Part shown: positions 26,863-37,647 of the stretch, piece after piece
Layout of the letters: each line of letters starts with the position of its first letter
How positions within the stretch are numbered: the first letter of the stretch is position 1
From: Acidovorax delafieldii
Lineage (GTDB): Bacteria; Pseudomonadota; Gammaproteobacteria; Burkholderiales; Burkholderiaceae_C
DNA: 64,000 nt
Assembly (NCBI RefSeq): GCF_007993815.1
Contig: NZ_VJWE01000014.1
Coordinates: 124,001-188,000 of the forward strand
Direction of reading: 5' to 3'
The notes under the pieces: generated by a model
Databases searched by the model: none
What the model was told of the DNA's origin: nothing
What the model saw: the letters and a program-made list of their open reading frames with translations, nothing else
Position numbers and translations under genes: made by a program

Positions 26863-28056
26863 TTATCGCTTGTTGCGAATCGGCACGTTCATTTCTTCAG
26901 GCTTGATCTCGCGCACCAGTTCGGGCACGCCCCAGGCAAAGGCCGGATCCACCTTGATCTTGAAGTGGTACATGCTCTGCATGGCCTGGTGGTCTTCCTT
27001 GCGGAACGTCATCTTGCCCTTGGGCGTCTCGAAGCTCATGCCCTCCATGGTCTTGATGAGCTTGTTGGTATTGGTGTCGCCGTTCGTGGCCTTGAGGGCC
27101 GTGACCAGCGCCATGGCAGAGCTGAAGCCGCCGGCCGTGAAGAAGTCTGGCGGGGTCTTGAACTCCTTGTAGTGCGCAGCCACCATGGCTTCGTTCACGG
27201 GGTTCTTGGGGATGCCGAAGTAGTAGTACGTGGCGCCTTCCATGCCCGGGAAGTTCTTGTAGGCCGCCATGGCGGGCAGGATATTGCCGCCGGTGGCGAT
27301 CTCGATGCCATAGCGCTTGAGATCCATGTCAGCGATCTTGAACGGGTTGCCTGCACCGGCCCAGATGATGAAGATGACCTTGCGGCCCGGCACGTCCTTG
27401 AGCTTGTCGATCAGGCGCTGGGCACCGGCGGTGAAGTCGGTGGTGGTGGTGGGCAGGTATTCCTCGTGCACCAGCTTGGCGTTCTTGAGCGCGTCCTTGA
27501 AGGCCTTCACGCCATCGCGGCCGAAGGCATAGTCCTGCGCCAGCGTCGCCACCGTCACGCCCGCCTTGTCGATGGCCACGGCGTTGGAGATCGCGTCCTG
27601 GCTGCTGTTGCGGCCAGTGCGAAAGATGTACTTGTTCCACTTGTCGCCGGTGATGGCGTCGGCCACGGCGGGCTCCACCAGCAGGATCTTCTTGTATTCC
27701 TCGGCCACGGGCAGCAGGGCCAGGGCAACGCCGCTGGAGGTGGGGCCGACGGCAATGTCGGCCTTGTCATCCGAGTAGGCCGAGGCCAGCAGGCTCTTGC
27801 CCAGGTCAGGCTTGCCCTGGTCGTCCTTCTCGATCACGACGAGCTTCTTGCCATTGACGGTCATGCTGCCGCCGGTGGCGTAGTTCAGGCCCATCATCAG
27901 GCCGGTCTGGGTCTGCTTGCCATAGGCCTCCAGCGGACCCGTCTTGCTGTACACGTGGGCAATGCGGATTTCACCGGTCTGCGCGAACGCGGGGGCAGAA
28001 AGTGCGGCGGCGGTAACGGCTGCGGAAGCGAGGGCGACCAGAGTGCGACGGTGCAT
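26863..28056 (-). CDS. Liv-type ABC transporter periplasmic receptor (first gene of the locus)
   Basis: 397 residues. A Sec signal ending SAPAFA is followed by IRIAHVYSKTGPLEAYGKQ, the type-I receptor fold for Leu/Ile/Val-like ligands. CAGGAGA precedes the ATG. A sigma-54-type promoter lies about 33-47 bp before the start and a terminator follows the gene. A ligand such as 3-hydroxybutyrate or its oligomers fits the neighbours but is inference. Confidence 0.9.
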   Translation of the reverse strand: MHRRTLVALASAAVTAAALSAPAFAQTGEIRIAHVYSKTGPLEAYGKQTQTGLMMGLNYATGGSMTVNGKKLVVIEKDDQGKPDLGKSLLASAYSDDKADIAVGPTSSGVALALLPVAEEYKKILLVEPAVADAITGDKWNKYIFRTGRNSSQDAISNAVAIDKAGVTVATLAQDYAFGRDGVKAFKDALKNAKLVHEEYLPTTTTDFTAGAQRLIDKLKDVPGRKVIFIIWAGAGNPFKIADMDLKRYGIEIATGGNILPAMAAYKNFPGMEGATYYYFGIPKNPVNEAMVAAHYKEFKTPPDFFTAGGFSSAMALVTALKATNGDTNTNKLIKTMEGMSFETPKGKMTFRKEDHQAMQSMYHFKIKVDPAFAWGVPELVREIKPEEMNVPIRNKR

Positions 28057-28088
28057 GGCGATGTCTCCTGTTGTGATGCTTCTTTATT

Positions 28089-28103
28089 GCACAGTCTGTG
28101 CCA
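28089..28103 (-). promoter_or_regulatory. Sigma-54 (-24/-12) promoter
   Basis: On the minus strand TGGCAC-AGACT-GTGC matches the consensus TGGCAC-N5-TTGC at all but one base, with GG and GC at the exact spacing. It ends 33 bp before the receptor ATG. The sigma-54 activator gene is directly upstream on the same strand. Confidence 0.8.
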
Positions 28104-28162
28104 GCAGCCAAGTGCTTGATTTCAAAGATACTTTCTCTGACACCCTGGCGACACTGCCTGAT

Positions 28163-28178
28163 TTCAATACACATTGAA
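28163..28178. promoter_or_regulatory. Dyad 1 upstream of the sigma-54 promoter
   Basis: TTCAAT-ACAC-ATTGAA, a perfect 6-4-6 dyad 60-75 bp upstream of the -24 element. It is a candidate activator site for the adjacent Fis-type regulator. Confidence 0.5.
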
Positions 28179-28197
28179 TGTCTAATTTTCAGACATT
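28177..28197. promoter_or_regulatory. Dyad 2 upstream of the sigma-54 promoter
   Basis: AATGTCT-N7-AGACATT, a perfect 7-7-7 dyad that overlaps the edge of dyad 1 and lies 74-94 bp upstream of the -24 element. Its position suits an enhancer site for the EBP encoded just upstream. Confidence 0.55.
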
Positions 28198-28207
28198 TGC
28201 CTGATTT

Positions 28208-29719
<1,512 letters not shown>

Positions 29720-29794
29720 CCGCGGATGGTAGCGCGCTGGCGGGGCGCAGGATCTGCCCCCACAGGCAGCAGACGCCCGGCATGGAGCCATGAC

Positions 29795-29850
29795 GCTACA
29801 AATTGGATAGCTACCTAGGCAAATGGCACTAGCGCTATCAGGCGTTTTTA
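29795..29850 (+). repeat. Dispersed ~60 bp repeat, copy A
   Basis: Begins GCTACAAATTGGATAGCT and ends CACTAGCGCTATCAGGCG. It overlaps the last 13 nt of the DUF2325 gene, supplying its final codons, and occupies part of the gap to the sigma-54 activator. Confidence 0.65.
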
Positions 29851-30476
29851 TCCAAAACAGGAGTCAAAGAGGTGTACAGGGACGCCTCACATGCTGCCAG
29901 CGGCTGGTCCACCAAGATGCAGGGCTTGCCCGTGCGGCGGCACTGGTCCTGCACCCGCCAGTAGGCGTCGTGGCTGATGCAGCCCGTCTGGCAAATCACC
30001 AGGTCAGCGGCGGCCAGGCTGGCGTCAAACGTCGCACCCGCGTCTGCGTCCGGATGGGCCTCGACCACCACCGGCACGCGCACCCTGCGGGGGTGTGCCG
30101 AAGCATCCGTAGGCGCGGTGCTGGTTACCCCACCCTGCTCCGGGTGGCTCACTGCCCTGGTGTCTGACTGCGCCGCCAGTCGCCAGCGCAGGCATTCCCG
30201 CGACAAGGTGGCAATACGCTCCGCCAGCACAGCGATGTGGCGTGCCATGGTCTGACGGCGGGATAGCCCCGGCACAGCAGCCCGTAGCTGCGCCAGCTCG
30301 TCGTACGCCATGGCCAGCCGCGTATCGCGCACCACCAGCGCTCCACGCAGCCGCACCACCTCGGCCTGCAGCGTCTGGATCTCGGCGGCCTGCGCCGTCA
30401 GGGCCGCGCTGCAACGCCGCTGGGCTTCGCCCCACTGACGACAAAGCACCAGAAACTCCTGCGGAAATGAAGACAT
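29838..30476 (-). CDS. DUF2325-domain protein
   Basis: 212 residues. The N-terminal ~100 residues are helical and probably coiled-coil (AEIQTLQAEVVRLRGALVV). The C-terminal DUF2325 domain has ADLVICQTGCISHDAYWRV and GKPCILVDQP, with cysteine and histidine residues that might bind metal. AGGATGG precedes the start at 30476. A Fur-like box lies 10-33 bp upstream, so iron-controlled expression is likely. Molecular role unknown. Confidence 0.85.
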   Translation of the reverse strand: MSSFPQEFLVLCRQWGEAQRRCSAALTAQAAEIQTLQAEVVRLRGALVVRDTRLAMAYDELAQLRAAVPGLSRRQTMARHIAVLAERIATLSRECLRWRLAAQSDTRAVSHPEQGGVTSTAPTDASAHPRRVRVPVVVEAHPDADAGATFDASLAAADLVICQTGCISHDAYWRVQDQCRRTGKPCILVDQPLAACEASLYTSLTPVLDKNA

Positions 30477-30485
30477 GCGCCATCC

Positions 30486-30509
30486 TGCAAATAAGAACTA
30501 TTCGCATTT
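30486..30509. promoter_or_regulatory. Fur-like box upstream of the DUF2325 gene
   Basis: TGCAAATAAGAA-CTATTCGCATTT is close to the betaproteobacterial Fur box (TGCAAAT..GAATTATT.GCATTT) and is largely dyad-symmetric. It lies immediately before the gene's ribosome site. Confidence 0.7.
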
Positions 30510-30634
30510 TATGGTACGATTCAGCCCGAGTTCACAGCAAGCCACCTGGTGGGGAGGGCTCCGGGAGCACAGCGCCTGGGGGTCTGGCTTGCCAAGAAAA
30601 TCGTCGGCACGGATCTGCCCGCGCCGTCTGGACG

Positions 30635-30667
30635 AAAAAAAACCGCGCCCGATGGCGCGGTTTTTTT
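30635..30667. terminator. Bidirectional rho-independent terminator
   Basis: CCGCGCC-N4-GGCGCGG flanked by A8 on one side and T7 on the other, so it can act in both directions. It lies 3' of tctA on the minus strand. Confidence 0.92.
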
Positions 30668-30698
30668 ATGGGTGCGAGCCTGGGGCCTCGCCACGGTT

Positions 30699-32204
30699 TC
30701 AGGCCTCTGCCAGCGCCATCTTGCGGGCAGCCCAACGGCGCAGCAGGCGCGGAACGATCAGCACGGCCAGCACGATGACGATCAGGGTCACCGAACCGGG
30801 GCGCTCCAGGAAAATCGTCCACTTGCCTTCGCCAATCGACACCGCATTGCGCATCTGAGCCTCAGCCAAGGGGCCCAGGATCATGCCCACCACCACCGGC
30901 GCGGCGGGGAAGTCAAAGCGGCGCATCACCACACCCAGCAGGCCGATCGCGTACAGCAGCACCAGGTCGAATGCGCTCTGGCGCATGCCATACACACCCA
31001 GGGTGGAGAAGACCAGAATGCCCGCGTACAGGTACGACTTCGGGATGTTCAGCAGTTTCACCCACAGGCCCACCAGCGGCAGGTTCAGGATCAGCAGCAT
31101 CACGTTGCCGATGTACATCGACGCGATCAGCGCCCACACCAGCGCGCCGTTGGTGTCGAACAGCTGCGGGCCGGGCTGGATGCCATAGTTCTGGAACGCG
31201 CCCAGCAAAATGGCCGTGGTGTTCGACGTGGGGATGCCCAGCGTCAGCAGCGGGATCAGCGTGGCCGTGATGGCCGCGTTGTTGGCGGCCTCGGGGCCTG
31301 CCACACCTTCGATGGCGCCCGTGGTGCCAAACTCTTCCTTGTGCTTGCTCAGTTTCTTCTCGGCGGCATAGCTCAGGAAGGTTGGAATCTCGCTGCCACC
31401 GGCAGGCACGGTGCCAAACGGAAACCCGATGGCCGTGGCGCGCAACCATGCGGGCCAGGAGCGCTTCCACTCTTCCTTGGTCATGTGGGTGCTGGTCAGG
31501 CGGTTCTGGGTTTCGTCGGACTTGCCTTCGTACATCACGTTGTACAGCGCCTCGCCCACCGCAAACAGGCCCACGGCGATCAGCACCACTTCGATGCCAT
31601 CCATCAGCTCAGGCACCCCCCCGGTGTAGCGCGCCTGGCCCGTGATCTGGTCAATGCCAATCAAGCCCATGGCCAGGCCCACAAACAGCGCCACCATGCC
31701 ACGCAGCGTGCTCTTGCCCAGCACCGCACTCACGGTGGTGAAGGCCAGCACCATCAGCATGAAATACTCAGGCGGGCCAAGGCGTATGGCGTATTCGGCC
31801 ACCAGCGGCGCGCAGAAGGTCACCAGCACCGTGGCGATGGTGCCCGCCACAAACGAACCGATGGCGGCCGTGGCCAGGGCCGCACCGGCGCGGCCATGCT
31901 TGGCCATCTTGTTGCCCTCCATGGCCGTGACCATGGACCCGGCCTCACCCGGGGTGTTGAGCAGGATGGACGTGGTGGAGCCGCCATACATGGCGCCGTA
32001 ATAAATGCCTGCAAAGAAGATCATCGAGGCCGTGGCCTCGACCTTGACGGTGATGGGCAGCAGCATGGCCACTGCCACTGCGGGGCCGATGCCTGGCAAC
32101 ACGCCCACAGCGGTGCCGATCATGCAGCCCACAAAGGCCCACATCAGGTTGATGGGTGTTGCCGCGGTGGCAAAACCCTGCATCAAAAGGTTTAAGGTTT
32201 CCAT
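30699..32204 (-). CDS. tctA: Tripartite tricarboxylate transporter large membrane subunit TctA
   Basis: 501 residues with about 11-12 hydrophobic segments. TctA hallmarks are [19 protein letters not shown] near the N-terminus, [20 protein letters not shown] and [20 protein letters not shown]. It forms the sodium-driven channel with TctB, fed by TctC. Downstream of it lies a strong terminator. Confidence 0.97.
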   Translation of the reverse strand: METLNLLMQGFATAATPINLMWAFVGCMIGTAVGVLPGIGPAVAVAMLLPITVKVEATASMIFFAGIYYGAMYGGSTTSILLNTPGEAGSMVTAMEGNKMAKHGRAGAALATAAIGSFVAGTIATVLVTFCAPLVAEYAIRLGPPEYFMLMVLAFTTVSAVLGKSTLRGMVALFVGLAMGLIGIDQITGQARYTGGVPELMDGIEVVLIAVGLFAVGEALYNVMYEGKSDETQNRLTSTHMTKEEWKRSWPAWLRATAIGFPFGTVPAGGSEIPTFLSYAAEKKLSKHKEEFGTTGAIEGVAGPEAANNAAITATLIPLLTLGIPTSNTTAILLGAFQNYGIQPGPQLFDTNGALVWALIASMYIGNVMLLILNLPLVGLWVKLLNIPKSYLYAGILVFSTLGVYGMRQSAFDLVLLYAIGLLGVVMRRFDFPAAPVVVGMILGPLAEAQMRNAVSIGEGKWTIFLERPGSVTLIVIVLAVLIVPRLLRRWAARKMALAEA

Positions 32205-32216
32205 GGCGTGCAGGCT

Positions 32217-32735
32217 TTACAGCCACCCCGTGTTGGTCAGGCCGGGCAGGTTGATGGCCAGCAGTTGCGTAAACATCCAGTACACCGGGGCCGCTACCGC
32301 GATGCCGATGAAGGAATCCTTGATCCAGGCCTGCAGGCGCAGGTCGAGTTCACCTTCCGAGCTCTTGAAACCCCGCACCGACAGCACGAAGCACAACGCA
32401 CAGCTCAGGATGAAGCCCAGCGTGGTGATGAGCAGGGCGTTGAGCAGCAGCCCTGCCGACACCCAGATGAAGCCCTTCCAGTGGGCGCGCTCGTCGCCGG
32501 AGCCCTCTTCCAGCTCCCGAAACCCTCCGCTCAGCGCATGTGCCACGCACAGCACGCCGCAGATCAGGATGGCAATGCTGACCACCCAGGGAAAGAAGTT
32601 GGGGCCCACGCCACCGTAGCCCGCTTCTGAACTGACCGAGCTGGCCCCCCAGGCCAGACCCAGCGCGAGCACCACCAGCCCGACCCCGATCAGGGTCTGC
32701 AAGGGCTTGGAGCGCGATGAATGTTGTTGTGTCAT
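32217..32735 (-). CDS. tctB: Tripartite tricarboxylate transporter small membrane subunit TctB
   Basis: 172 residues with four hydrophobic helices and a GVGPNFFPWVVSIAILICG segment typical of TctB. AAGGA lies upstream of the ATG at 32735. It is 12 nt upstream of tctA in the same operon. Confidence 0.93.
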   Translation of the reverse strand: MTQQHSSRSKPLQTLIGVGLVVLALGLAWGASSVSSEAGYGGVGPNFFPWVVSIAILICGVLCVAHALSGGFRELEEGSGDERAHWKGFIWVSAGLLLNALLITTLGFILSCALCFVLSVRGFKSSEGELDLRLQAWIKDSFIGIAVAAPVYWMFTQLLAINLPGLTNTGWL

Positions 32736-32818
32736 GTTTTTTCCTTCGCACCAACCAATGCACGGCCAGGCCGCCTGCCCAGAGGCAGAAATGACGGCTG
32801 CCGCGCCTTGCTTCGGGA

Positions 32819-33778
32819 TCAGATCATTCCGGACTTAGCCATCGTGGCGCGCATGCTGGCGAACTCGGCATCCACGAAATTGCCGAACTCGTCGCCGGCC
32901 ATCCATGCGGGGGTCCAGCCGTTCTTTTCCATCGCGTCCTGCCAGGCCTTGTGCTTGAAGGTCTTGGCCAGCGCATCGATCAAGGCCTTGCGCTGTTCTG
33001 GCGTGATGCCAGGCGCGCCGTACACGCCGCGCCAATTGCCGATTTCCACGTTGATGCCCTGCTCCTTGAGCGTGGGCACGTTCACGCCCTTGAGGCGGGT
33101 GCCCGAGGTCACGCCCACTGCGCGCATCTTGCCGGCAGAGATGTACTCGGAGAACTCGCTGTAGCCGCTGCCACCCACCGTCACGTTGCCACCCAGGATG
33201 GCGGCAGTGGCCTCACCGCCCCCACGGAACGCCACGTAGTTGATCTTGGCGGGGTCCACGCCCACTTCGCGGGCGATCATGGCGGCGGCAATGTGCTCGG
33301 TAGAGCCGCGCGAGCCGCCACCCCACTTCACGCTGCCGGGGTCCTTCTTAAGCTGTTCCACCACGTCCTTCATGGTCTTGAAAGGCGAGTTGGCGGGCAG
33401 CACAAACACGTTGTATTCGCTGGTCAGGCGCGCCAGGGGCGTAACCTTGTCCAGGCCCACCGGTGGTTTGCCGGTGATGATGCCGCCCAGCATCACGGCG
33501 CCCATCACCATCAGCGCGTTCGGATCGCCCTTGCTGGCGTTGACGAACTGGGCCAGGCCAATCGCGCCCGCTGCGCCGCCCTTGTTGTCGTAGGACACCG
33601 ACGATGCGGCGCCCGCATCCTGCATCGCCTTGCCCAGCGCGCGACCGGTGGAATCCCAACCGCCCCCAGGGTTGGCGGGAATCATCATCTTGAGGGCCGC
33701 TGCCGACTGGGCCGACACGGGCAACGCACCCGCAGCGGCCAGGGCGGCCAGTGATTTCAGAAAGGTATCGCGACGCAT
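32819..33778 (-). CDS. tctC: Bug-family tricarboxylate-binding protein TctC
   Basis: 319 residues. A Sec signal (SLAALAAAGALPVSAQS) is followed by MMIPANPGGGWDSTGRALG and VSYDNKGGAAGAIGLAQFV, the Bug receptor signature. It captures citrate-like ligands in the periplasm for TctAB. CAGGAGA precedes the ATG. It is divergent from tctD, which encodes its probable regulator. Confidence 0.94.
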   Translation of the reverse strand: MRRDTFLKSLAALAAAGALPVSAQSAAALKMMIPANPGGGWDSTGRALGKAMQDAGAASSVSYDNKGGAAGAIGLAQFVNASKGDPNALMVMGAVMLGGIITGKPPVGLDKVTPLARLTSEYNVFVLPANSPFKTMKDVVEQLKKDPGSVKWGGGSRGSTEHIAAAMIAREVGVDPAKINYVAFRGGGEATAAILGGNVTVGGSGYSEFSEYISAGKMRAVGVTSGTRLKGVNVPTLKEQGINVEIGNWRGVYGAPGITPEQRKALIDALAKTFKHKAWQDAMEKNGWTPAWMAGDEFGNFVDAEFASMRATMAKSGMI

Positions 33779-33907
33779 GGTGTCTGTCTCCTGATAAGGT
33801 TTGCGAACCGCCCGATGATGCGCGCGCTGCCTGTCAAACGGCTGTCCTCAGACTCAGGGAAAACACTCATGCACCCGGCCCAATGAGACGGTGCTATGGT
33901 GCCGCGC

Positions 33908-34591
33908 ATGCAATTGCTCCTTGTAGAAGACGACCCCACCATGCAGGCCACGCTGCACCGCGCACTGACCCGGCGTGGCATGGAAGTGACCGCAGTGGGC
34001 GACGGACGCGCAGCGCTGAGCCAATGGACCGCCCTGCAGCCCGACGCCGTCATCCTGGACCTCACCCTGCCGGGTCTGGACGGCTTGCAGGTGCTGCAGC
34101 AGGCGCGATCACGTGGCCTGCGCACCCCCGTACTGATCCTGACGGCACGTGGCACCGTGGGCGACCGCGTAGTGGGGCTGAACGCTGGCGCCGACGACTA
34201 CCTGCCCAAGCCGTTCGATCTGGACGAGCTGGAGGCACGCCTGCGCGCACTGGTGCGCCGCAGCGCAGATCCCGCCGTAGCGCCGCTGGCACCCAGCACC
34301 GTGCAGATCGGAGCCATCCGCTACGACAAGGACAGTGGCGCGCTGTACCTGAACGGCGAGGTGATGGAGCTGACCCCGCGCGAGCTGGCACTGATGCACG
34401 CCCTGCTCGCGCAGCCGGGGCATGCCGTGACCAAGGAGCGACTGTATGAGCTGGTGTTTCCGGGCCAGCTCGACGTGCAGTACGAAGCCATCGAGGTCGT
34501 GGTGTACCGGCTGCGTAAGAAGCTGGCGGGCACAGGCCTGACCCTGATGACACTGCGCGGCCTGGGCTACCTGCTGCGGGCCGACGCATGA
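33908..34591 (+). CDS. tctD: Response regulator TctD
   Basis: 227 residues, OmpR family. The receiver has LLVEDDP and the phospho-acceptor in VILDLTLPGLDGL; the winged-helix domain is C-terminal (ELTPRELALMHALL, VVVYRLRKKL). The start at 33908 avoids a short unsupported extension. It overlaps tctE by ATGA and is divergent from tctC, the expected target operon. Confidence 0.95.
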   Translation: MQLLLVEDDPTMQATLHRALTRRGMEVTAVGDGRAALSQWTALQPDAVILDLTLPGLDGLQVLQQARSRGLRTPVLILTARGTVGDRVVGLNAGADDYLPKPFDLDELEARLRALVRRSADPAVAPLAPSTVQIGAIRYDKDSGALYLNGEVMELTPRELALMHALLAQPGHAVTKERLYELVFPGQLDVQYEAIEVVVYRLRKKLAGTGLTLMTLRGLGYLLRADA

Positions 34592-36027
34592 GCGAGCATG
34601 GCGTGCGCCACCACTCGCTGCGGCGGCGCCTGCTGCTGGGCATCTTGCTGCCTGTAGCCCTGTTCATCGGCTTCAACACCTGGAGCCTGTACCACCAGAC
34701 GCTGGCATCGCTCAACACCGCGTATGACCGCACCCTGCTGGCATCCGCCAAAAGCATCAGCGAACAGCTCGATGTGAAAGGCTTTGACGACGCAGCGCAG
34801 CTGCGCGCCATCGTTCCTTATTCGGCCCTGGAGGCCTTTGAGGCTGACAACCAGAGCCAGATGTTCTACCGCGTTTCGACCCTCAAAGGCGAGATCGTGT
34901 CGGGCTTTGAGGACCTGCCGGTGTGGCACGGCAGCATCCCTGCCCGCCCTCCCTATGCGGCTCTGGTGGACTTTTACGATGACCGATTTCGTGACCGCGA
35001 TGTGCGCGTGGCGGTGCTGCTGCAACCGGTGGCCAGCTCCGAAGGCCGGGCGATGGCCGTGATCCAGGTGGCGGAGACGCTGGAGGTGCGCGAAACCCTG
35101 GCACTGCAGATCCTGTGGAACACCCTGTTGCGACAGGCGCTGTTGATCGCCGTGGTGGCCTTTACCGTGGTGTTGGTGGTGCAGCGCGCCACCCAGCCCG
35201 TGCGGCAACTCAGCCAGCAGTTGCAGGCCCGGCGCGAGGGGGATCTGAGCCCCATCGCAGCCCCGCTCGCCCCACGCGAGCTGCAGCCGCTGGTGGACGC
35301 CACCAATGAGGTCATGCAGCGCCTGCGTCACCTGCTGCGGCACCAAAAGCGCTTTGTGCGCGATGCCTCCCACCAGCTGCGCACACCGCTGGCCGTGCTC
35401 AAGACCCAGGTGCAATCGGCGCTGCACGGCGACGTGGAGCCGCAACAAGCCCTGCACGAGATCAGCGACACCGTGGACCGCGCCACCCAGCTCGCCAACC
35501 AGATGCTGGCCCTGGCCAAGGTGGAGCAGCTGCGCCAACAAAGCGCTCCACCAGCCACCCGCTTTGATGACATTCTGCGTGCCGTTGCGCTGGAGATTTC
35601 GCCACTGATTGCTCAGCGCGATCTGGACTTTGGCATCCACACCGAGCCAACCCTGGTGCAATCGCATGAATGGATGCTGCGCGAACTGAGCCGCAACCTG
35701 CTGCACAACGCCGTGCGCCACGCACCGCCCGGCAGTGAGTTGACCGTGGACTTGCGCAGCGACGGGCGGCATGCGGCGCTGACGATCAGCGACCACGGCC
35801 CCGGCATTGATGACGAGCTGGCGGCACGCCTGTTCCAGCCCTTTTCTGCAGGAGACGTGCGCACCGGCAGCGGCCTGGGCCTGGCCATTTGCCATGAGAT
35901 CGTGCAGGCCCTGGAAGGCAACATCACACTGACAAACCAGGTGCAAGGCCACAAGGTGACAGGGCTGGACGCCGTGGTTCGCCTGCCACTGCCTGCGCCC
36001 TTGACCGACAGCACACCCGCGGCCTAG
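34588..36027 (+). CDS. tctE: Sensor histidine kinase TctE
   Basis: 479 residues. Two membrane segments (residues ~12-32 and ~175-195) flank a ~140-residue periplasmic sensor. A HAMP region, HisKA with FVRDASHQLRTPLAVLK, and a HATPase domain (LLHNAVRHAPPGS, DHGPGID, GSGLGLAICHEI) follow. Its periplasmic domain probably senses the tricarboxylate directly. Confidence 0.95.
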   Translation: MSEHGVRHHSLRRRLLLGILLPVALFIGFNTWSLYHQTLASLNTAYDRTLLASAKSISEQLDVKGFDDAAQLRAIVPYSALEAFEADNQSQMFYRVSTLKGEIVSGFEDLPVWHGSIPARPPYAALVDFYDDRFRDRDVRVAVLLQPVASSEGRAMAVIQVAETLEVRETLALQILWNTLLRQALLIAVVAFTVVLVVQRATQPVRQLSQQLQARREGDLSPIAAPLAPRELQPLVDATNEVMQRLRHLLRHQKRFVRDASHQLRTPLAVLKTQVQSALHGDVEPQQALHEISDTVDRATQLANQMLALAKVEQLRQQSAPPATRFDDILRAVALEISPLIAQRDLDFGIHTEPTLVQSHEWMLRELSRNLLHNAVRHAPPGSELTVDLRSDGRHAALTISDHGPGIDDELAARLFQPFSAGDVRTGSGLGLAICHEIVQALEGNITLTNQVQGHKVTGLDAVVRLPLPAPLTDSTPAA

Positions 36028-36044
36028 ACGGCACAATCTCGCCC

Positions 36045-36476
36045 ATGAATACCTTGGAGACGATGCGCCTGGACAAGTGGCTCTGGTGCGCCCGCTTTTA
36101 CAAGACCCGCAGCCTCGCCACCGAAGATATTGGCAAGGGTCGGGTCACTGTCAATGGCCAGCTGGCCAAACCTGCACGCGACCTGCGCTGCGGCGACACC
36201 GTAGCGCTGCGCCAGGGCCCCGTGGCACGCACCGTGCTCGTACGGGGCCTGAGCGGTGCCCGGGGCCCCGCGCCAGTGGCCCAGCAACTGTACGAAGAAA
36301 CCCCGGACAGCATCGCCGCCCGCGAAAAGGCCGCAGAACTGCGCCGCTTGGCCCCCGAGCCAGCGGCGACATTGCAAGAAGGTCGCCCAACCAAACGCGA
36401 CCGTCGCGAGATTGACAAGGTGAGCAACAAGGGAAACGATTGGGGCAGCCGGTGGAGTGCTTCGATCGACGAGTGA
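36045..36476 (+). CDS. hslR: S4-domain RNA-binding protein, heat-shock protein 15
   Basis: 143 residues. An S4 domain (MRLDKWLWCARFYKTRSLAT, KGRVTVNGQLAKPA) begins near the N-terminus and a basic tail (RPTKRDRREIDKV) follows. Hsp15 rescues stalled 50S subunits carrying nascent chains. It starts 17 nt after tctE but is probably an independent housekeeping gene. Confidence 0.92.
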   Translation: MNTLETMRLDKWLWCARFYKTRSLATEDIGKGRVTVNGQLAKPARDLRCGDTVALRQGPVARTVLVRGLSGARGPAPVAQQLYEETPDSIAAREKAAELRRLAPEPAATLQEGRPTKRDRREIDKVSNKGNDWGSRWSASIDE

Positions 36477-36562
36477 GTAACGAAGGCGCCGACCATTTCA
36501 CGGCACCGAGATAGGTGCTTGCGCGTGTCCATGCTGAGCCACTCACGCCTGCGATTTACTGA

Positions 36563-37249
36563 CTAGGGGGCCGTACTGGGTGGATGTATCCTGAATTTGA
36601 AACGGGACATCACCAGCGCAGCATGAGACGCACTGCGTGGCAGCAATTCTTCCACGCAACCGGTGGCAACTGGAGGCACAAAGCCGGCAGCGATGCCCCC
36701 CATGGCAGCCTTGGAGCCGCCCCTCCAACTCAACCCCCACGCGGCCCCGTCAATGCCTCCAGCAAACAGCAAAGCGCCCTTTGCTGATTCACCCAAGCGG
36801 ATCTCAATCCGCATGCTGTTCGCAAAAGCACCGCGCCGATAACCTGCGGTGATGCGCAGCGTAAACACCGGGTGTCGAACTGGATCGAAACCCGCGCCTA
36901 CGGTATCGGCAATGACGGCCAATGCCGGCATGGCGGTACCGTTCCACCCCTCCGCCATCACCGCACCATCGCCAAAAATGATGAAACCACGCGCAGCCGA
37001 CCACAGGTTCTTGCCGTACCGCAAGATGGGCCCGCAGTGGGGGTTGTAGCCGCCCTGCCCACCCTCGCAATCGAGCGCAAAAACGATGTGATGGCCTCCG
37101 TTGGAAAAAAACCTGGAAGCATCGACCGTGCACAAAAAATCGGCGCAATGAGAAGGCGCGGAGCCCGCAGCCCTGGGTAGATAACAAAAGTCGAGATCGT
37201 TGAATGCCAGGCTGAGCTCGCGAACTTGCACGTCACGATGGTGAGTCAT
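36563..37249 (-). CDS. Hypothetical protein
   Basis: 228 residues with an intact frame and a GAAGGG-like ribosome site before the ATG. Glycine- and alanine-rich stretches and several cysteines are present (FCYLPRAAGSAPSHC, DCEGGQGGYNPHCG); no signal peptide, membrane helix or domain is recognised. It lies in the short strip between hslR and tRNA-Ser, where insertions are common, and may be an orphan of such an event. It may also be a chance open frame. Confidence 0.5.
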   Translation of the reverse strand: MTHHRDVQVRELSLAFNDLDFCYLPRAAGSAPSHCADFLCTVDASRFFSNGGHHIVFALDCEGGQGGYNPHCGPILRYGKNLWSAARGFIIFGDGAVMAEGWNGTAMPALAVIADTVGAGFDPVRHPVFTLRITAGYRRGAFANSMRIEIRLGESAKGALLFAGGIDGAAWGLSWRGGSKAAMGGIAAGFVPPVATGCVEELLPRSASHAALVMSRFKFRIHPPSTAP

Positions 37250-37608
37250 GGGGGCCCTTCTTCCCTGTAGGCATCAGTACCAGTGTCAGCATACAGGGCC
37301 ACTGGCCAGCACTTGCGCGCTCCATGTCGGCTTTGGGCCGATATCAAGGCGCAGCGCCCTCGGCCTGAAGTAAACAATAAAAAAAAAGCCCGCACAGGGC
37401 GGGCTGAAACCTTGCCAGAGTTCACCAGGACACAGGCCCTCCGCAATCCAAACAGCGGGCGGAATCTAATCCATGTCCCCAAGAAAGCGAGCAAGGCTCT
37501 TAGGACCCTCCGATTGGGCGCGAAACATGATCGGTTGGGTATTCGGGAATCACCTATGCGCAAGGCAATTCCTCAACCGAACTGCGGCGAACAGACAGAT
37601 TTGACAAA
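37250..37608. other. Gene-poor gap with an orphan hairpin
   Basis: No supported gene. A hairpin AGCCCGC-N5-GCGGGCT at 37387-37405 has A9 beside it and would be a minus-strand terminator, yet no intact gene precedes it before the tRNA terminator at 37609-37643. Confidence 0.6.
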
Positions 37609-37643
37609 GAAAAAGCCCCAAGCGCGTTGAGCGCTTGGGGCTT
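37609..37643 (-). terminator. Terminator of tRNA-Ser
   Basis: A perfect 13 bp stem AAGCCCCAAGCGC/GCGCTTGGGGCTT with a 5-base loop, followed on the minus strand by a T run. It starts 5 nt after the mature tRNA end. Confidence 0.9.
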
Positions 37644-37647
37644 ATCT

